In this document: one piece after another, positions 4,983 through 5,691 of the stretch
How the letters are laid out: each line of letters begins with the position of its first letter
Numbering within the stretch: position 1 is the first letter of the stretch
Assembly: GCA_947629295.1 (NCBI GenBank)
Contig: CANRDH010000115.1
Span: forward strand, 1 to 5,691
Length of the DNA stretch: 5,691 nt
Origin: an uncultured Clostridia bacterium
GTDB lineage: Bacteria > Bacillota > Clostridia > Oscillospirales > Acutalibacteraceae
Reading direction: 5' to 3'
The notes under the pieces: model-generated
The model's database searches: none
The model's input: only the letters and a program-made list of their open reading frames with translations
Told to the model about the DNA's origin: nothing
Program-made: the position numbers and the translations under genes

Positions 4983-5350
4983 TGAAGAAAGGATTGTCTT
5001 TGTTTTTGACCTCTTTTATGTTGGTTTTTTATTTTGGTGTTGTTGTGTTTATACTTTTTTCGGTCGTTCATATTGATACACTCGCTAATTTCGTATACGG
5101 TATGATATTTGAATCGCTTGGTTTTCTTTTACTTGTATATTTTATTCTTGGAGGTTTTATAAGGCATATTAAAACCGGCTTTTTTGTTCCTTTAATATTG
5201 GTGACAATTGCATATGTGATAATTCTAAATGTTATTAATATAACCCTCATTGCTCTTTTAAACGATGTATTATTTGTATTGCTTAATATTGTATTGCTTT
5301 TTATTTATTGCTTGATTTCAATTCCCATGTTTATTATGGGTAAGAAATAA
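4982..5350 (+). CDS. Small four-helix integral membrane protein of unknown function
   Basis: This 122-residue protein is almost entirely hydrophobic. Four membrane segments are visible at about 7-29, 43-60, 67-89 and 93-118. A short basic N-terminus (MKKG), a basic loop between helices 2 and 3 (RHIK, 61-64) and a terminal GKK suggest both ends face the cytoplasm, with the loop RHIK also inside. I recognise no family, no catalytic motif and no soluble domain. Its ATG overlaps the stop of the SPFH gene (TAATG), and AGAAGG (4966-4971) lies 10 nt upstream, so translation is probably coupled to that gene. By position it could be the membrane anchor or partner for the SPFH scaffold. The reading frame is real by its coupling and uniform helix pattern; function is unknown. 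Confidence 0.82.
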   Translation: MKKGLSLFLTSFMLVFYFGVVVFILFSVVHIDTLANFVYGMIFESLGFLLLVYFILGGFIRHIKTGFFVPLILVTIAYVIILNVINITLIALLNDVLFVLLNIVLLFIYCLISIPMFIMGKK

Positions 5351-5373
5351 AAAATTTAAAGGAGGAAAAATTA

Positions 5374-5691
5374 ATGGCTGAAAATGTTTGTCCACAGTGT
5401 GGAGCACCTGTTAGCCCGGGAAGTTTGGAATGTAAATTTTGTGGAGAGAAACTTGTTGTTCAAAACACTGTATATCAGCAGCCTCAAATGCAACAACCGC
5501 AAATGCAACAGCCGCAAATAATTATTCAGAATGTTGGTCAGCCGGTCAATGCACCGGGCGTTAATCCTGCGTGGCCCATTAAGAGTAAAATTGCAGCAGG
5601 TATTCTTGCCATATTTTTAGGTGGGCTTGGTATACACAAATTCTATCTTGGTAAGCCGGGAATGGGCATATTGTATATTGTCTTCTCATGG
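5374..5691 (+). CDS. Zinc-ribbon / Gln-rich linker / TM2-domain membrane protein, 3' end outside window
   Basis: The frame is open from ATG 5374 to the window end (106 codons, no stop). AAAGGAGG (5358-5365) lies 8 nt before the start, the strongest ribosome site in the operon. A zinc ribbon is at the N-terminus, with C6-X2-C9 (VCPQCG) and C20-X2-C23 (CKFCG). A Gln/Pro/Met-rich linker with tandem QMQQP units covers about 35-48. From about residue 70 a TM2 domain begins: KSKIAAGILAIFLGGLGIHKFYLGKPGMGILYIVFSW, here split by family pattern into a first hydrophobic helix (73-85), the GxHKFYLG motif (86-93) and the start of the second helix. TM2 proteins are short two-helix membrane proteins whose biochemical role is poorly defined; several co-occur with SPFH, SHOCT and PspA-type genes. 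The ribbon resembles those of the SPFH protein two genes upstream, suggesting shared partners. Only the C-terminal part of TM2 is missing. Confidence 0.88.
   Translation, partial: MAENVCPQCGAPVSPGSLECKFCGEKLVVQNTVYQQPQMQQPQMQQPQIIIQNVGQPVNAPGVNPAWPIKSKIAAGILAIFLGGLGIHKFYLGKPGMGILYIVFSW
5485..5519 (+). repeat. 15-bp tandem repeat encoding the QMQQP linker
   Basis: Two copies of a 15-bp unit (5485-5499 and 5500-5514) differ by one base and are followed by the first five bases of a third. They encode QMQQP twice. Because the unit is a multiple of three, slippage would change linker length without breaking the frame. Confidence 0.8.

Noticed and set aside
4712..5071. 119-codon minus-strand frame across the SPFH/4TM junction
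   Set aside because: It is the complement of the zinc-ribbon and Gly-rich coding sequence; its CG-rich motif repeats come from the sense-strand ribbons.
1..5691. CRISPR array, insertion sequence, transposase, integrase or attachment site
   Set aside because: No spaced direct repeats, transposase motifs or paired terminal repeats were seen, despite the AT-rich, accessory look of the right half.

Overview
The window looks like a low- to mid-GC Firmicute chromosome, most likely a gut-type Clostridia (Oscillospiraceae/Ruminococcaceae-like). This rests on Shine-Dalgarno sites of the AGGAGG type, SigA-consensus promoters, a Gram-positive lipoprotein PpiC foldase, a Gram-positive-type sirtuin and an Rrf2 regulator with Fe-S-type cysteines. 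No taxonomic marker gene is present, so the assignment is an inference.

Region 1 (1-1837) holds one large plus-strand gene for an exported lipoprotein with a parvulin-type (PpiC/PrsA-like) peptidyl-prolyl isomerase domain. It is preceded by a perfect 9-bp inverted repeat and followed by two hairpins. The second hairpin is a probable bidirectional terminator shared with the convergent rrf2-type gene. Region 2 (1838-3300) is a divergent pair. A minus-strand Rrf2/IscR-like regulator has three clustered cysteines and a perfect consensus promoter. A plus-strand SIR2-family NAD-dependent protein deacylase faces away from it. Two hairpins, and possibly a 31-codon ORF, follow the sirtuin gene.

Region 3 (3301-5691) is visibly more AT-rich and has the look of an accessory cassette. 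A minus-strand Cro/C1-type (XRE) repressor is divergent from a three-gene plus-strand operon: an SPFH (band-7, 'virion core protein'/YdjI-like) protein ending in two zinc ribbons, a small four-helix membrane protein, and a zinc-ribbon/Gln-rich/TM2-domain membrane protein cut by the window end. The operon promoter is a perfect TTGACA-N17-TATAAT with an extended -10. A palindrome fills its spacer, with further half-sites over the -35, which fits tight repression by the XRE protein.

My reading is that the last three genes encode a membrane-associated complex comparable in parts (SPFH plus zinc-ribbon membrane proteins) to the Bacillus YdjGHI/PspA envelope-stress system, but controlled by a dedicated XRE repressor. 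A 13-bp sequence around the operon -35 is also present exactly at the rrf2 -35, so a regulatory link between the two regions is possible but unproven.
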